DNA of 64,000 nt from Flexivirga aerilata (GCF_013002715.1 NZ_JABENB010000001.1:2418001-2482000); one strand, 5' to 3'. Counted from the stretch's first letter, positions 27,688 through 36,492 are shown. A program made the numbers and translations. The notes: a model not told the origin generated them from the sequence alone.

Positions 27688-29562
27688 GTGGGACTGCTCG
27701 ACACGATTTCGTCGCCCCGTGATCTGCAACGGCTGCCGACCGACCGGCTGGACGACCTGGCGGGCGAGATCCGTGAGTTCCTCGTCGACTCGGTGTCCCG
27801 CACCGGCGGCCACCTCGGACCCAACCTGGGTGTTGTCGAGCTGACCATCGCTCTGCACCGCGTCTTCGACTCCCCGCGCGAGAGCATCGTCTTCGACACC
27901 GGCCACCAGTCCTACGTGCACAAGCTGCTCACCGGACGGCACGACTTCTCCAAACTGAAGAAGCAGGGCGGCCTGTCGGGTTATCCGTCGCGGGCCGAGT
28001 CCGAGCACGACGTCGTGGAGAGTTCGCACGCGTCGTCGTCGCTGTCCTGGGCGGAGGGCATCGCCAAGGGGCGCGTGATCGCGGGGGAGCGGCAGCGTCA
28101 TACGGTCGCGGTGATCGGGGACGGCGCACTGACCGGCGGTATGGCGTGGGAGGCGCTCAACAACATCGCGGTCGAGCGGGACCTGCCCCTGGTCATCGTG
28201 GTCAACGACAACGAGCGCAGTTACGCGCCGACGATCGGCGGCCTCGCCGACCACCTCGCGGCGCTGCGCACCACCCGCAGCTACGAGCGCATGCTCGACT
28301 GGGGCAAGCACGCGCTGCAGGGCACCCCGGTCGTCGGTGAGCTCGTCTACGACACGATGCACGGCGTCAAGAAGGGCATCAAGGACATCGTCGCCCCGCA
28401 GCAGGGGATGTTCGAGGACCTCGGCATCAAGTATCTCGGTCCGGTCGACGGGCACGACGAGCCGGCCCTGGAGCAGGCCCTGCGCCGGGCGCGTGCCTAT
28501 GGCGGGCCGTGCATCGTGCACGTGATCACGCAGAAGGGCCGGGGCTATCAGCCGGCACTCGACGACACGGCCGACCACATGCACGGCATCGGCAAGATCA
28601 ACCCCGAAACCGGTTTGCCCTTCGAGGTTTCCGGCCGCATCTGGACCGACGAGTTCAACGACGAGCTGGTCCGCCTGGGTGCCGAACGACCGGACCTGGT
28701 GGCGATCACCGCCGCGATGATGATCCCGGTCGGCCTCGACGGCTTCGCCGCCGCCTACCCCGAGCGCGTGATCGACGTCGGCATCGCCGAGCAGCACGCG
28801 GTGACGATGGCGTCGGGCCTGGCGTATGCCGGGATGCACCCGGTCGTCGCGATCTACGCGACGTTCCTCAACCGCGCGTTCGACCAGATGTTGATGGACG
28901 CCGCCCTGCACAAGGCCGGCGTCACGTTCGTGCTCGACCGGGCCGGCATCACCGGCTCGGACGGCCCGTCGCACAACGGCATGTGGGACATGTCGATCTG
29001 CTCGATCGTGCCGGGGCTGCGCCTCGCCGCGCCCCGCGACGGCGAGCAGGTCAAGGCGCTGCTGCGCGAGGCGGTCGACGTGGACGACGCGCCGACGGTG
29101 GTGCGCTTCCCCAAGGGTGACGTGGCCGACCCGATCGAGGCGATGCGCACCGACGGCACCCTCGACGTGCTGCACGACGCCGAGGCTCCTGAGGTGCTCG
29201 TGGTCGGGGTCGGCGCAATGTGCCCGACGGCGCTGCAGGTCGCCGAAAAGCTTGAAGCACAAGGTCATTCGGCCATGGTTGTCGACCCACGCTGGGTCCT
29301 CCCGGTGTCGCCCGACCTGGTCCGCCTGGCCGGCACCGTGCGCCACGTGGTGGTCATCGAGGACAACCTGGTGACGTCCGGCATCGGCGCCGCGGTGAGC
29401 CACGCGCTGCAGGAGGCCCGCGTCGCCGCCCGGCTGCACACGTTCGGCGTGCCGAAGGTCTTCCCGGACCATGCGTCGCGCGGGCAGGTGCTGGAGGCGG
29501 TCGGTCTCACCCCCGACGTCGTCGGCACCGAGCTCATCGCCCGCCTCACCACCGCAGAGTGA
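27688..29562 (+). CDS. dxs: 1-deoxy-D-xylulose-5-phosphate synthase
   Basis: 624 residues, full length. Thiamine-diphosphate enzyme condensing pyruvate and glyceraldehyde-3-phosphate, the first step of the MEP isoprenoid route. Motifs are [13 protein letters not shown], the ThDP-binding [16 protein letters not shown], and [20 protein letters not shown] in the pyrimidine-binding domain. GTG 27688 gives [17 protein letters not shown], the usual actinobacterial start. It is divergent from the thiamine-precursor transporter; because Dxs needs ThDP, the neighbourhood is functionally sensible. The stop overlaps the next GTG. Confidence 0.95.
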   Translation: MGLLDTISSPRDLQRLPTDRLDDLAGEIREFLVDSVSRTGGHLGPNLGVVELTIALHRVFDSPRESIVFDTGHQSYVHKLLTGRHDFSKLKKQGGLSGYPSRAESEHDVVESSHASSSLSWAEGIAKGRVIAGERQRHTVAVIGDGALTGGMAWEALNNIAVERDLPLVIVVNDNERSYAPTIGGLADHLAALRTTRSYERMLDWGKHALQGTPVVGELVYDTMHGVKKGIKDIVAPQQGMFEDLGIKYLGPVDGHDEPALEQALRRARAYGGPCIVHVITQKGRGYQPALDDTADHMHGIGKINPETGLPFEVSGRIWTDEFNDELVRLGAERPDLVAITAAMMIPVGLDGFAAAYPERVIDVGIAEQHAVTMASGLAYAGMHPVVAIYATFLNRAFDQMLMDAALHKAGVTFVLDRAGITGSDGPSHNGMWDMSICSIVPGLRLAAPRDGEQVKALLREAVDVDDAPTVVRFPKGDVADPIEAMRTDGTLDVLHDAEAPEVLVVGVGAMCPTALQVAEKLEAQGHSAMVVDPRWVLPVSPDLVRLAGTVRHVVVIEDNLVTSGIGAAVSHALQEARVAARLHTFGVPKVFPDHASRGQVLEAVGLTPDVVGTELIARLTTAE

Positions 29563-30569
29563 CTGCCGGCGAGCAGCCCGCTTCGCAGCTGTGGCAGTCG
29601 GATCCGTGGCGCCGTGAGGCGACCCGGTGGATCGACGAGTCTCTCGAGCGGCGCGGCGTGGCCCGCGTGCCGGTGACGCCACGACAGCCGCGGGTGCGGC
29701 CCTGGTCGACCCAACTGGTCGTCGACACCACCGACGGCCGCCGCATGTGGTTCAAGGCGTCCTCGCTCAGCACCTCGCCGGAGCCGGCGATCTACCGGTC
29801 ACTGGCAGCGGTTGCGCCGGACCGGGTGCCGGAGATCTGGGCCGGTGACGACGACCGCGGCTGGCTGCTGATGGCCGACCAGGGTCCGCTGTTGCGCGAG
29901 GTGGCCGACGCGGACTCGATCGTCGGACTCTGGTCGGGCGCGCTGCGGCGCTATGCGCGGATGCAGCGGGCGACCGTCGACGTCGCGGACACTCTCGTGG
30001 CGGCCGGGGTGCCCAGATGGGAGCCGGACGACCTGGTGTCGTGGTGGATGGCCGGGCGGGGAGCCGGCCACCGCGAGACCGAGCGACCGTTGCGGGAGGC
30101 CGCCGCGCGGCTGTCGTCCGTCGGGCTGCCGCCGACGATCGACCACAACGACCTGCACGCCGGCAACGTCTTCTGCGCCGACGGGTCGGCCGGTGCCATC
30201 CACGACTCCAGGTTTTTCGACTGGGGTGACGCGTATGTCGGAAACCCGTTGGGATCACTGCTGATTGCGCTTGCCGGCCCGGCATACCACTTCGGCATGC
30301 CGTCGGACCCCGAGCGCGACGCTCGCCTCGTGCGGGCCTACCTGTCGGTGTGGGCGGACCTGGTGCCGAGCAGCCGGCTGCAGGCCGTGCTGCCGGACGC
30401 GCTGCTGATCGCCAAGCTGGCGCGGATGCGCGCCATGGAGCGGGCTCTGGAGCAGGCGACGCCGGCGGAGCGCGCGGAGTGGACGCCGCGGGTCATCGAC
30501 ACGACGGTGCGCGACGTCCTGCGCGAAGCCGCTACTCCAGGCCCATCCCGCGGCGACCGGTCCGGTTGA
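29559..30569 (+). CDS. aminoglycoside phosphotransferase (APH) fold kinase
   Basis: 336 residues. The kinase-like fold of APH/choline kinases is shown by the lysine segment RRMWFKASS, the catalytic loop [13 protein letters not shown] (Asp and Asn) and [14 protein letters not shown] with the metal-binding Asp. It should phosphorylate a small molecule; nothing points to antibiotic resistance specifically. GTG start overlaps the dxs TGA (GTGA). The 3' end overlaps the convergent DUF1479 gene by 38 bases. Confidence 0.85.
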   Translation: MTAGEQPASQLWQSDPWRREATRWIDESLERRGVARVPVTPRQPRVRPWSTQLVVDTTDGRRMWFKASSLSTSPEPAIYRSLAAVAPDRVPEIWAGDDDRGWLLMADQGPLLREVADADSIVGLWSGALRRYARMQRATVDVADTLVAAGVPRWEPDDLVSWWMAGRGAGHRETERPLREAAARLSSVGLPPTIDHNDLHAGNVFCADGSAGAIHDSRFFDWGDAYVGNPLGSLLIALAGPAYHFGMPSDPERDARLVRAYLSVWADLVPSSRLQAVLPDALLIAKLARMRAMERALEQATPAERAEWTPRVIDTTVRDVLREAATPGPSRGDRSG

Positions 30570-31815
30570 GTTCGGCCTCGGTGAAGCGACCCGCCCAGTC
30601 GCGCTCGTAGTGCTCGGCCGGGAAGTCGGCGGGGCTGTCGCCGCTGCGGAACGCCTCGCGCACCGACACGGCATAGCGCTCGTTCTTCGGGCACCAGGGA
30701 GCCGCCGGGATATACATCACGTTGCCCCAACCTTGTTGATCCACAACCGAATCCACGCCGTGTACCAGGTCGCAGTGCCACCACACGGAGTCGCCCGCCT
30801 GGATGTCCGGCAGGCCGCAGGTGGCCTCCATCAGCAACGGGTGCCACTTCCAGTTGACCGGGAAGGCGCGGCCGATGCCGACGCCGCACATCTCGTCGCT
30901 CGGCACGTCGTCGAGCAGCGGGCGCAGCATGAGGTAGGCCATCGCCTCGGGGATCGGGACGGTGTGCAGCACGCCCTGGTCGTGAGCCATGTCGGAGAGC
31001 GCGGTCCAGCCCTGGAAGGTGCGGAACGCCGAGCACATGGTGCTGCCGGGATATTGCGCGCCGTCGGTGCGGTGGGCGGCGTCCCACGGGTCGTAGAGTT
31101 CGACGTCGCCGTCGAAGAGGTGCCGGAAGGCCTGCTGATAGCTCTGCGTCATCCAGAGGTCGAGAGTGCCGGGGTCGAGGTGGGTGCCGAGCCCGGCCGA
31201 GTCGGCGCCCGGCGGCCGGCGGCGAATGCGGTCGGGGTAAAGGCTGTCGCGGTCGGGGTCGAACCACGTGCGCCCCTCGGAGTCGTGCTTCCAGACGCTG
31301 TTGAGGAAGCCCTGCACGGTGGCCATCCGGTCGCTCTGGCGGGCCTCCATCTGCGGGTATGACCAGTAGACGGGATAGATCTCCGGCGCGGAGTCGACGC
31401 TGTCGAAGAAGTCGTCGCCCGGGCCGCGGTAGTGCTCGAAGAACTCGTTGCGCTCGACGTAGTCGACGATCTGGGCGTCCCAGGCGAGTGCCTGCTCGCG
31501 CGGGAAGTGACCGCGTATGACGGCGCACCCGCGCCGGCGCACGAGGTCACGGAGTGCGTCGAGGTCCTTGCCGTCCGCGATCTGGTCGAACTCGAGGACC
31601 GGCCAAGGGCTTTCGCCACGTGCCTGGACTTCGCGCAGCTCGGCGATCCGGGCCGCGACGGTGCGCTCGATGACCTCGAACACCTCCTCCGGCGTGCGCC
31701 CCGAAGCCTCGATCCGGCGGCGGAGGGCATGCTTGACGTGGCGGACGGCACCGGCCAGGTCGGCGGGCGGTTCCTCCCAGTGCGGCAGGGCGGGCTGCGA
31801 AGTTGTCGAGGTCAT
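30532..31815 (-). CDS. DUF1479 (YbiU-like) putative Fe(II)/2-oxoglutarate oxygenase-like protein
   Basis: 427 residues, close to the usual length of DUF1479 proteins (E. coli YbiU, fungal Gig2). TFDP-like THLDPGTLDLWM (His-x-Asp) and the later WHCDLVHGVDSVV (second His) fit a cupin-fold metal triad as in 2-oxoglutarate dioxygenases, though activity for this family is not known to me. AAAGGACA precedes the ATG. Transcribed divergently from a ROK repressor across a 29-bp operator that overlaps this gene's leader, so it is the likely regulated target. Confidence 0.85.
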   Translation of the reverse strand: MTSTTSQPALPHWEEPPADLAGAVRHVKHALRRRIEASGRTPEEVFEVIERTVAARIAELREVQARGESPWPVLEFDQIADGKDLDALRDLVRRRGCAVIRGHFPREQALAWDAQIVDYVERNEFFEHYRGPGDDFFDSVDSAPEIYPVYWSYPQMEARQSDRMATVQGFLNSVWKHDSEGRTWFDPDRDSLYPDRIRRRPPGADSAGLGTHLDPGTLDLWMTQSYQQAFRHLFDGDVELYDPWDAAHRTDGAQYPGSTMCSAFRTFQGWTALSDMAHDQGVLHTVPIPEAMAYLMLRPLLDDVPSDEMCGVGIGRAFPVNWKWHPLLMEATCGLPDIQAGDSVWWHCDLVHGVDSVVDQQGWGNVMYIPAAPWCPKNERYAVSVREAFRSGDSPADFPAEHYERDWAGRFTEAELNRTGRRGMGLE

Positions 31816-31822
31816 GCGTTGT

Positions 31823-31851
31823 GTCCTTTGTTAGGTGCCCTTACAAAGGAC
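31823..31851. promoter_or_regulatory. 29-bp inverted-repeat operator between DUF1479 and ROK genes
   Basis: GTCCTTTGTTAGG (31823-31835) and CCTTACAAAGGAC (31839-31851) are inverted copies with one mismatch in 13 and a 3-base spacer. The site starts 8 bases upstream of the DUF1479 ATG and includes its Shine-Dalgarno. Size and A/T-rich arms fit ROK-type repressor operators. Confidence 0.75.
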
Positions 31852-31900
31852 TAAGATAGGCGCGCTGGGCCGGACCTGCAAGCCGACGAAGGGATTTCCC

Positions 31901-32992
31901 GTGGTGGCGACTGCCGGACGAGACGTGGTGCGCGCGCTCACCGACGAGCGTGTCGTGACCGCGTTGATCGATCGCGGCGCGCAGTCGCGCGCCGACCTTG
32001 CGGCGGCTGCCGAGGTCTCGCGGCCCACCTCGTCGGAGAGTGTGCGGCGGCTGGTCGAGGTGGGGCTGGTGCGGGAGACGGCGGAGGTCCGGAAGGGCGC
32101 CGGTCGGGCCGGCAACCTGGTCGACCTCGGGCCGGCAGTGGGCACCGCGCTCAGCGTGGTGGTCGCGCCCGAGGGTGTCACGACCGAGGTGCTGGACGTG
32201 CGTGGCCAGGTGGTGACCGAGCAGCGGGTCCATCTGCGCGGATCGAGGACGCGTCCGAGTGCCGCCGTACGGCAGGCGCTGCGTGGGCAGGGCGGCGGCC
32301 CCCATGTCGCCGCGGCGGTGAGTGTGGCCGATCCCGTGGATCGCACGACGGGACGTGCGGTGGAGCTCGCGGATGCGCCCTTCCTCACCGGGTCGCTCGA
32401 CCCGCGCACGCTGCTCGCGGGCGTGGTGGCCGGCCCCATCGAGGTCGACAACGACGTCAACTGGGCGGCCCGTGCGGAGCTGGCCGCGGGTGCGCCCGGC
32501 GATTTCGCTTACCTCCACCTCGGCGAGGGCCTTGGTGGCGCGATCGTCAGCGAGGGCGCGATCGTGCACGGCGGGCGCGGGCTGGTCGGAGAGGTAGCGC
32601 ACGTCGTCGTGGCGGGTCCGCGGGGCAAGGCGATGCCGTTCACCGAGGTGTTTGCGAAACTTGGCCTGCGTCAACGGGATTCGACGGCCCTGGACGTCGA
32701 TGCGGTGCTGCGCCTGCTCGATCGTGACCCGGGTCCGGTGGTGCGGGCGCTTGCCGGCGTGGTTGCCGGAGTCGTTGCGTTCGCGGATCCGAGCGAGCTC
32801 GTGCTCGGCGGCCCGTGGGCTGCGCCGGCGGTGGCGCCGGTGCGGGCGGAGCTCTCGTCATACCCGAGGGATGTGGTGGTGCGCGAGGCGCGCGTGCCCG
32901 ACGATGCGGCGTCGCGCGGGGTGCGCGACGGGGCGGTCGCGTTGCTGCGAGACCGTGTGCTGGAGCAGGTGCGTGGCACACTCGGGCCATGA
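31901..32992 (+). CDS. ROK family transcriptional repressor
   Basis: 363 residues. Winged helix-turn-helix in the first 70 residues (TALIDRGAQSRADLAAAAEVSRPTSSESVRRL) followed by a ROK sugar-kinase-like domain (about 85-350) with VEVDNDVN-type segment IEVDNDVNWAARAEL and GEGLGGAIVSEG. The zinc-binding CxCGxxGC motif of many ROK proteins is absent. Such proteins repress sugar genes and release DNA on sugar binding. GTG 31901 follows GAAGGGA; longer starts would overlap the operator. Probably represses itself and the divergent DUF1479 gene. Confidence 0.85.
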   Translation: MVATAGRDVVRALTDERVVTALIDRGAQSRADLAAAAEVSRPTSSESVRRLVEVGLVRETAEVRKGAGRAGNLVDLGPAVGTALSVVVAPEGVTTEVLDVRGQVVTEQRVHLRGSRTRPSAAVRQALRGQGGGPHVAAAVSVADPVDRTTGRAVELADAPFLTGSLDPRTLLAGVVAGPIEVDNDVNWAARAELAAGAPGDFAYLHLGEGLGGAIVSEGAIVHGGRGLVGEVAHVVVAGPRGKAMPFTEVFAKLGLRQRDSTALDVDAVLRLLDRDPGPVVRALAGVVAGVVAFADPSELVLGGPWAAPAVAPVRAELSSYPRDVVVREARVPDDAASRGVRDGAVALLRDRVLEQVRGTLGP

Positions 32993-33561
32993 GCAGGAGT
33001 GGTGTGTCGACGGTCGCCTTCCCGCCGGGTGACCTGGCACCGGGGCGGGTGGCGAAGCGGGCACTCTTCCTGCCCGGGCGCGCTTATCCGATCGACGCGC
33101 CGCTCCTCTTCTGGACGGCATCCGCGCTGGTCCGCGACGGGTGGACCGTGCGGGCGGTGCGCTGGCAGCCACCGGAGGGCGCCGGCGGCGAATTCGTCAC
33201 GGAGGCCTTCGAATTGGTCGAACGCGAAGCGCCCTCCGCGGACGTCACGCTGCTCGTCGCGAAATCGCTCGGCACGCTGGCGGCGCCGGCTGCCGCGCAG
33301 CAGCGGCTGCCGGCGGCGTGGCTGACACCCGTGCTGACGGATCCTCTTGTCGCGCAGACACTTTCGTCATACCCGGTGGAGCAGCTGGTGGTCGGCGGCT
33401 CCGCCGACCCGCTCTGGCCGGCAGGCACCGCCGTCGCCGGTCAGACGATGTATGTCGAGGGCGCCGACCACGCGATGCACCGCGGCGGGCTCCGCGAGTC
33501 GGCCGGGTTGCACGTCGACGTCGCCGAGCGGGTCGTGGAGTTTGCGAAGCAGGTGGGTTGA
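32989..33561 (+). CDS. small alpha/beta-hydrolase-like protein
   Basis: 190 residues. RALFLPGRAYPIDAPLLFWT resembles the oxyanion region; LLVAKSLGTLAAPAA has the nucleophile elbow with Ser (KSLGT); VVGGSADPLW and EGADHAMH give a plausible Asp and His. It resembles the short KANL3/Tex30-like hydrolases. Substrate unknown. The ATG overlaps the ROK stop (ATGA), so the two are co-transcribed. It converges on merR with a 6-base gap. Confidence 0.75.
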   Translation: MSRSGVSTVAFPPGDLAPGRVAKRALFLPGRAYPIDAPLLFWTASALVRDGWTVRAVRWQPPEGAGGEFVTEAFELVEREAPSADVTLLVAKSLGTLAAPAAAQQRLPAAWLTPVLTDPLVAQTLSSYPVEQLVVGGSADPLWPAGTAVAGQTMYVEGADHAMHRGGLRESAGLHVDVAERVVEFAKQVG

Positions 33562-33567
33562 CGGAGC

Positions 33568-33945
33568 TTACGTGCTCGCTGCGTCTTCGGCGTACGCGCT
33601 GCAGGCGGGGCAGCGGGTGAGGAGGTCATGCCGGCAGTCGATGACGTGCGTCAAAAACTGTTCGGTGCGCTCGAGTGCGATCCGCTGTTGCCGGACGCGA
33701 TGCAGTTGGTGGGTGATGGCGGTGGCGCGGCCGGGCGCACCTCTGCGCAGGACGTTCCGGATCTCGGCCAGGCTCATCCCGATTCCCTGACAAGCCTGCA
33801 GGATTCGCAGACGATAGAGATGCTCCTCGGTATAGATGCGGTGTCCCGAGGCGCTGCGATCGGCGACGACGACGCCCATGTCGTCCCAGTGCCGCAGCAC
33901 GTGGATCGGTACGTCGAGACGCTGCGCAACTTCGCCGATCTTCAT
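33568..33945 (-). CDS. MerR family transcriptional regulator
   Basis: 125 residues. N-terminal winged helix MKIGEVAQRLDVPIHVLRHWDDMGVV and RIYTEEHLYRLRILQACQGIGMSLAEIR are typical MerR DNA-binding segments. A dimerisation helix follows, and the C-terminus CRHDLLTRCPACSAY carries three cysteines that could sense a metal or redox state. Start at 33945 places MKIGEVA at residue 1; ATG 33960 would add five residues. It diverges from the hydrolase gene across a perfect 20-bp palindrome, the classical MerR operator position. Confidence 0.88.
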   Translation of the reverse strand: MKIGEVAQRLDVPIHVLRHWDDMGVVVADRSASGHRIYTEEHLYRLRILQACQGIGMSLAEIRNVLRRGAPGRATAITHQLHRVRQQRIALERTEQFLTHVIDCRHDLLTRCPACSAYAEDAAST

Positions 33946-33962
33946 GAGTGCATTGTGCATCT

Positions 33963-33992
33963 TGACCTCAGGTCGACCTGAGGTTCTAGCGT
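33963..33992 (+). promoter_or_regulatory. MerR-type promoter with 20-bp palindrome
   Basis: -35 TTGACC (33963-33968) and -10 TAGCGT (33987-33992) are separated by 18 bp, and the spacer holds the perfect palindrome ACCTCAGGTCGACCTGAGGT (33965-33984). This is the geometry of MerR-activated promoters, and CCTCAGG resembles the CCTCAAG half-site of SoxR. ATG 34000 lies 7 bases after the -10, so the hydrolase mRNA is probably leaderless. Confidence 0.75.
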
Positions 33993-33999
33993 CCAAGCC

Positions 34000-34875
34000 A
34001 TGGAAACGTCCCTCCCCGCACTCCCGGATCCCGAGCTGGTGCTCATCGACGGCATGAGCATTGCGACCTACCTCCTCGAGCCGGAGGGTGCGGCTTCCGG
34101 CGGCGACGTCGTGATCTGCCATGGCACCCCGTGGTCCGCGCGCGTATGGGCGGGGCCTGCGTCATACCTGAGTCGGAAGTATCGGGTGTTCCTCTGGGAC
34201 ATGCCCGGATATGGCCGTTCGACAATGGATTCCGCGGTCCCGGTCGACCTGGCGTCGCAGATGCGCCGGCTCGCGAGGTTGCTCGAGGCATGGCGTCTCG
34301 ATCGCCCGCACGTGGTGGCGCACGACATCGGGGGAGCGGTCGCGCTGGGTGCGCACCTGCTGCATGGAAGCGATTTTCGCTCGCTCCACCTCTGGGACAT
34401 CGTGACGCTCGACCCATGGGGCTCGCCGTTCTTCCGGCTGGTTGCCGAGCACCCGGACGTCTTCGCCCAGCTGCCCGAGGCACTTCATGCCGCCCTGGTG
34501 AAGGAGTACATCTCCAGTGCGGCGGCCAAGCGGCTCTCGCCGGCGTGGCTGGAGGCGTTGGCGGAGCCGTGGCTCGGCGAGGTCGGTCAACCGGCCTTCT
34601 ATAGGCAGATCGCTGCGCTCAGTGCGGAACACACCCGGCCCGTCGCTGAGCGGTTGGCCGAGGTGAGGTGTCCCGTGCGGATCGGCTGGGGTCGGCAAGA
34701 TCCATGGATCCCGCCCGATCAGGCCTATCGGCTCCAGAGTCTGCTTCCGGGTGGTGTGGACGTGGTGGAGGTGCCGGACGCGGGGCATCTCGTCTCGATC
34801 GAGGCGCCGCGGGAGGTGGAGCGTGCGGTGGCGGACTGGATCGTGGACGTCGCCGGCGCGTCCGAGAGACCCTGA
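34000..34875 (+). CDS. alpha/beta hydrolase, haloalkane dehalogenase/epoxide hydrolase-like
   Basis: 291 residues. VVICHGTPWSARVW is the oxyanion HGxP motif. The nucleophile elbow VVAHDIGGAVALG has Asp, not Ser, as in haloalkane dehalogenases and epoxide hydrolases. WGRQDPWIP gives the acid Asp and VPDAGHLVSIE the catalytic His. The reaction therefore goes through an alkyl-enzyme ester and water; halide or epoxide opening is the best guess. Regulated by the divergent MerR protein. No signal peptide. Confidence 0.82.
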   Translation: METSLPALPDPELVLIDGMSIATYLLEPEGAASGGDVVICHGTPWSARVWAGPASYLSRKYRVFLWDMPGYGRSTMDSAVPVDLASQMRRLARLLEAWRLDRPHVVAHDIGGAVALGAHLLHGSDFRSLHLWDIVTLDPWGSPFFRLVAEHPDVFAQLPEALHAALVKEYISSAAAKRLSPAWLEALAEPWLGEVGQPAFYRQIAALSAEHTRPVAERLAEVRCPVRIGWGRQDPWIPPDQAYRLQSLLPGGVDVVEVPDAGHLVSIEAPREVERAVADWIVDVAGASERP

Positions 34876-34887
34876 ATCAGCCCGCAG

Positions 34888-34930
34888 GTTGTCCACATCC
34901 CCGATGGGTCACAAGGGTGATGTGGACAAC
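34888..34930. repeat. inverted repeat with two DnaA-box-like arms before the HNH gene
   Basis: GTTGTCCACATC (34888-34899) and GATGTGGACAAC (34919-34930) form a perfect 12-bp stem with a 19-base loop. Each arm contains TTGTCCACA, the high-G+C form of the DnaA box. It sits between the hydrolase stop and the HNH start (54 bases upstream of it). Confidence 0.6.
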
Positions 34931-34984
34931 TTCAGCTCATGAAAAATGTTGTAAGACAGGGCAATTGGGCGTAACATCGAACAC

Positions 34985-36310
34985 ATGATCGACATACTCG
35001 CGACCACCACCACGGGATCACATCCGACCCCGGCGGAAGATCTGCGTCGTGTCATCGCCAGTCTGCCGGCACTGGAGGCGACGTCGGATCCGGAGGACTG
35101 TCTCGCGCTGATCCGGACGCTCGAAGAGCTGAAGAATGTCGCGTCGGCGGTGCAGGCATCGCTGACGGTGACCGTGCACGATGCGCAGCTCGCGCGGGAT
35201 CGGGCTCGTGGCCTGTCCGCGGCCGACTCCGCGCGGGTGGCAGGGCAGCAGGTCGCGTTCGCACGGCGCCAGTCCCCGCACCGCGGATCCCGTCTGCTTG
35301 GTCTGGCGCGCGCGATCACGCACGAGCTTCCGGCCACGCGGGGCGCGATGCGGCGGGGGTTGATCGGCGAACACCAGGCGTTCGTCATCTGCCGCGAGAC
35401 CTCGCATCTGCGCCGAGATCACCGCCAGCAGGTGGATCAGCACGTTGCGAAACACCTGGGCGGGGTGTCCGACCGCCGGCTCGAACAGTTGGCGCGCGCC
35501 CGCGCCTACGAGCTGGATCCGGGCGGGGCGGTGACTCGCCGGGCCAACGCGGAGCACGACCGATATGTCAGCCTCCGCCCCGCACCCGACTGCATGACCC
35601 TCCTGACCGCGCTGCTCCCGGTGAAGGACGGCGTCGGCTGTTGCGCAGCCCTGAAACAGGCCGCCGATGCGGCGCGCCCTGAGGGTGACGAGCGAGGACG
35701 TGGCCAGGTGATGGCCGACACCCTCGTGGAGCGTGTCACCGGCCGCGCGCCGGCCGACGGCGTCGACGTACAGGTCAAACTGCTGATGCCGCTGGCGACC
35801 CTGATCGGGGCAAGCCCGGACGCGGCCGTCCTGGACGGTTTCGGCCCGGTCCCGGCCGACCTCGCACGAGAGATCGTCGCCCATCCCGACGGCGAGCGGT
35901 CCCGGTGCTTCCTCCGGCGCATGTTCACGGCGCCCGGCACAGGTGAGCTGGTCGCCATGGAGTCGCCCGCCCGGGTCTTTCCGAAGCTCCTCGCCGAGCT
36001 GATCGCCGCGCGCGACCAGCTGTGCCGAACACCGTTCTGCGGAGCGCCGATTCGGCATACCGACCACATTCTCCGGCACGTCGACGGTGGCGTCACGAGC
36101 TACGACAACGGGCAGGGGCTCTGCGAACGCTGCAACTACGTCAAGGAGCACCCGGACCTGCGGGTCACCGGCGATGCCAGGCGGACGACGGCGAGCACGG
36201 CCGGCTTCGACATCGAGTCGCGACCGCCGCCGTTGCCAGGTCGGCCGGTTTCGCCGATTCAGCCGAACGGACCTCGCACACTGGCTCCACCGTCGATGGT
36301 GAGTGCCTGA
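34985..36310 (+). CDS. DUF222/HNH endonuclease domain protein (REP13E12-like)
   Basis: 441 residues. N-terminal DUF222 region (about 20-330) and a C-terminal HNH nuclease motif: LCRTPFCGAPIRHTDHIL, then NGQGLCERCNYVKEHP, giving two cysteine pairs, the catalytic His/Asp and the final N-x-x-K-E-H-P. These proteins occur in many near-identical copies in Actinobacteria (13E12 repeats of mycobacteria) and are thought to be mobile or phage-linked, though function is unproven. The last 17 codons overlap, in antisense, a broken SDR gene, so this copy probably inserted into it. No good Shine-Dalgarno precedes ATG 34985. Confidence 0.85.
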   Translation: MIDILATTTTGSHPTPAEDLRRVIASLPALEATSDPEDCLALIRTLEELKNVASAVQASLTVTVHDAQLARDRARGLSAADSARVAGQQVAFARRQSPHRGSRLLGLARAITHELPATRGAMRRGLIGEHQAFVICRETSHLRRDHRQQVDQHVAKHLGGVSDRRLEQLARARAYELDPGGAVTRRANAEHDRYVSLRPAPDCMTLLTALLPVKDGVGCCAALKQAADAARPEGDERGRGQVMADTLVERVTGRAPADGVDVQVKLLMPLATLIGASPDAAVLDGFGPVPADLAREIVAHPDGERSRCFLRRMFTAPGTGELVAMESPARVFPKLLAELIAARDQLCRTPFCGAPIRHTDHILRHVDGGVTSYDNGQGLCERCNYVKEHPDLRVTGDARRTTASTAGFDIESRPPPLPGRPVSPIQPNGPRTLAPPSMVSA

Positions 36311-36372
36311 CCGGTGATGTATGACGCCGCGTCCGAGGCGAGGTAGGCAACACACTCGGCGACCTCGTACAC
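36259..36372 (-). pseudogene. 3' remnant of an SDR-family (FabG-like) oxidoreductase gene
   Basis: On the minus strand, 37 codons read EVAECVAYLASDAASYITGQ and then ALTIDGGASVRGPFG before a TGA. This is the C-terminal end of a short-chain dehydrogenase/reductase (P-E-E-V-A ... A-S-x-Y-I-T-G-x-x-x-x-V-D-G-G). The catalytic and NAD-binding parts are missing; an in-frame TGA lies two codons before the matching region. The remnant overlaps the 3' end of the HNH gene. Confidence 0.8.
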
Positions 36373-36492
36373 TATGACTCATCGACTCGTCACAGTCCCC
36401 GCCGCGAGTTGGTGCGCATGTCGAGCTTGCTCCATGCCCAGCCCACAATCTGGCTGATCGGCGGGGCGACCGACCAAGAATGTAGCTTTTTC
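36311..36492. other. region between the HNH gene and the DEAD helicase
   Basis: Contains the SDR remnant (to 36372) and a possible -10 TACACT at 36368-36373. The rest, about 120 bases, is open in the helicase frame from GTG 36409 but has no helicase similarity and is more likely a leader. No hairpin or riboswitch was recognised. Confidence 0.4.

Noticed and set aside
26791..29682. Upstream extension of the ykoD frame through ykoE and dxs
   Set aside because: It crosses ykoE (same strand, other frame), the riboswitch and dxs in antisense; ykoD has a normal ATG overlapping the ykoE stop.
29559..30569. Antibiotic-resistance call for the APH-fold kinase
   Set aside because: The fold is shared by choline, homoserine, fructosamine and other kinases; nothing in sequence or context points to aminoglycosides.
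34888..34930. Replication origin because of two DnaA-box-like sequences
   Set aside because: Only two boxes, arranged as a hairpin, with no dnaA, dnaN or A/T-rich unwinding region nearby.
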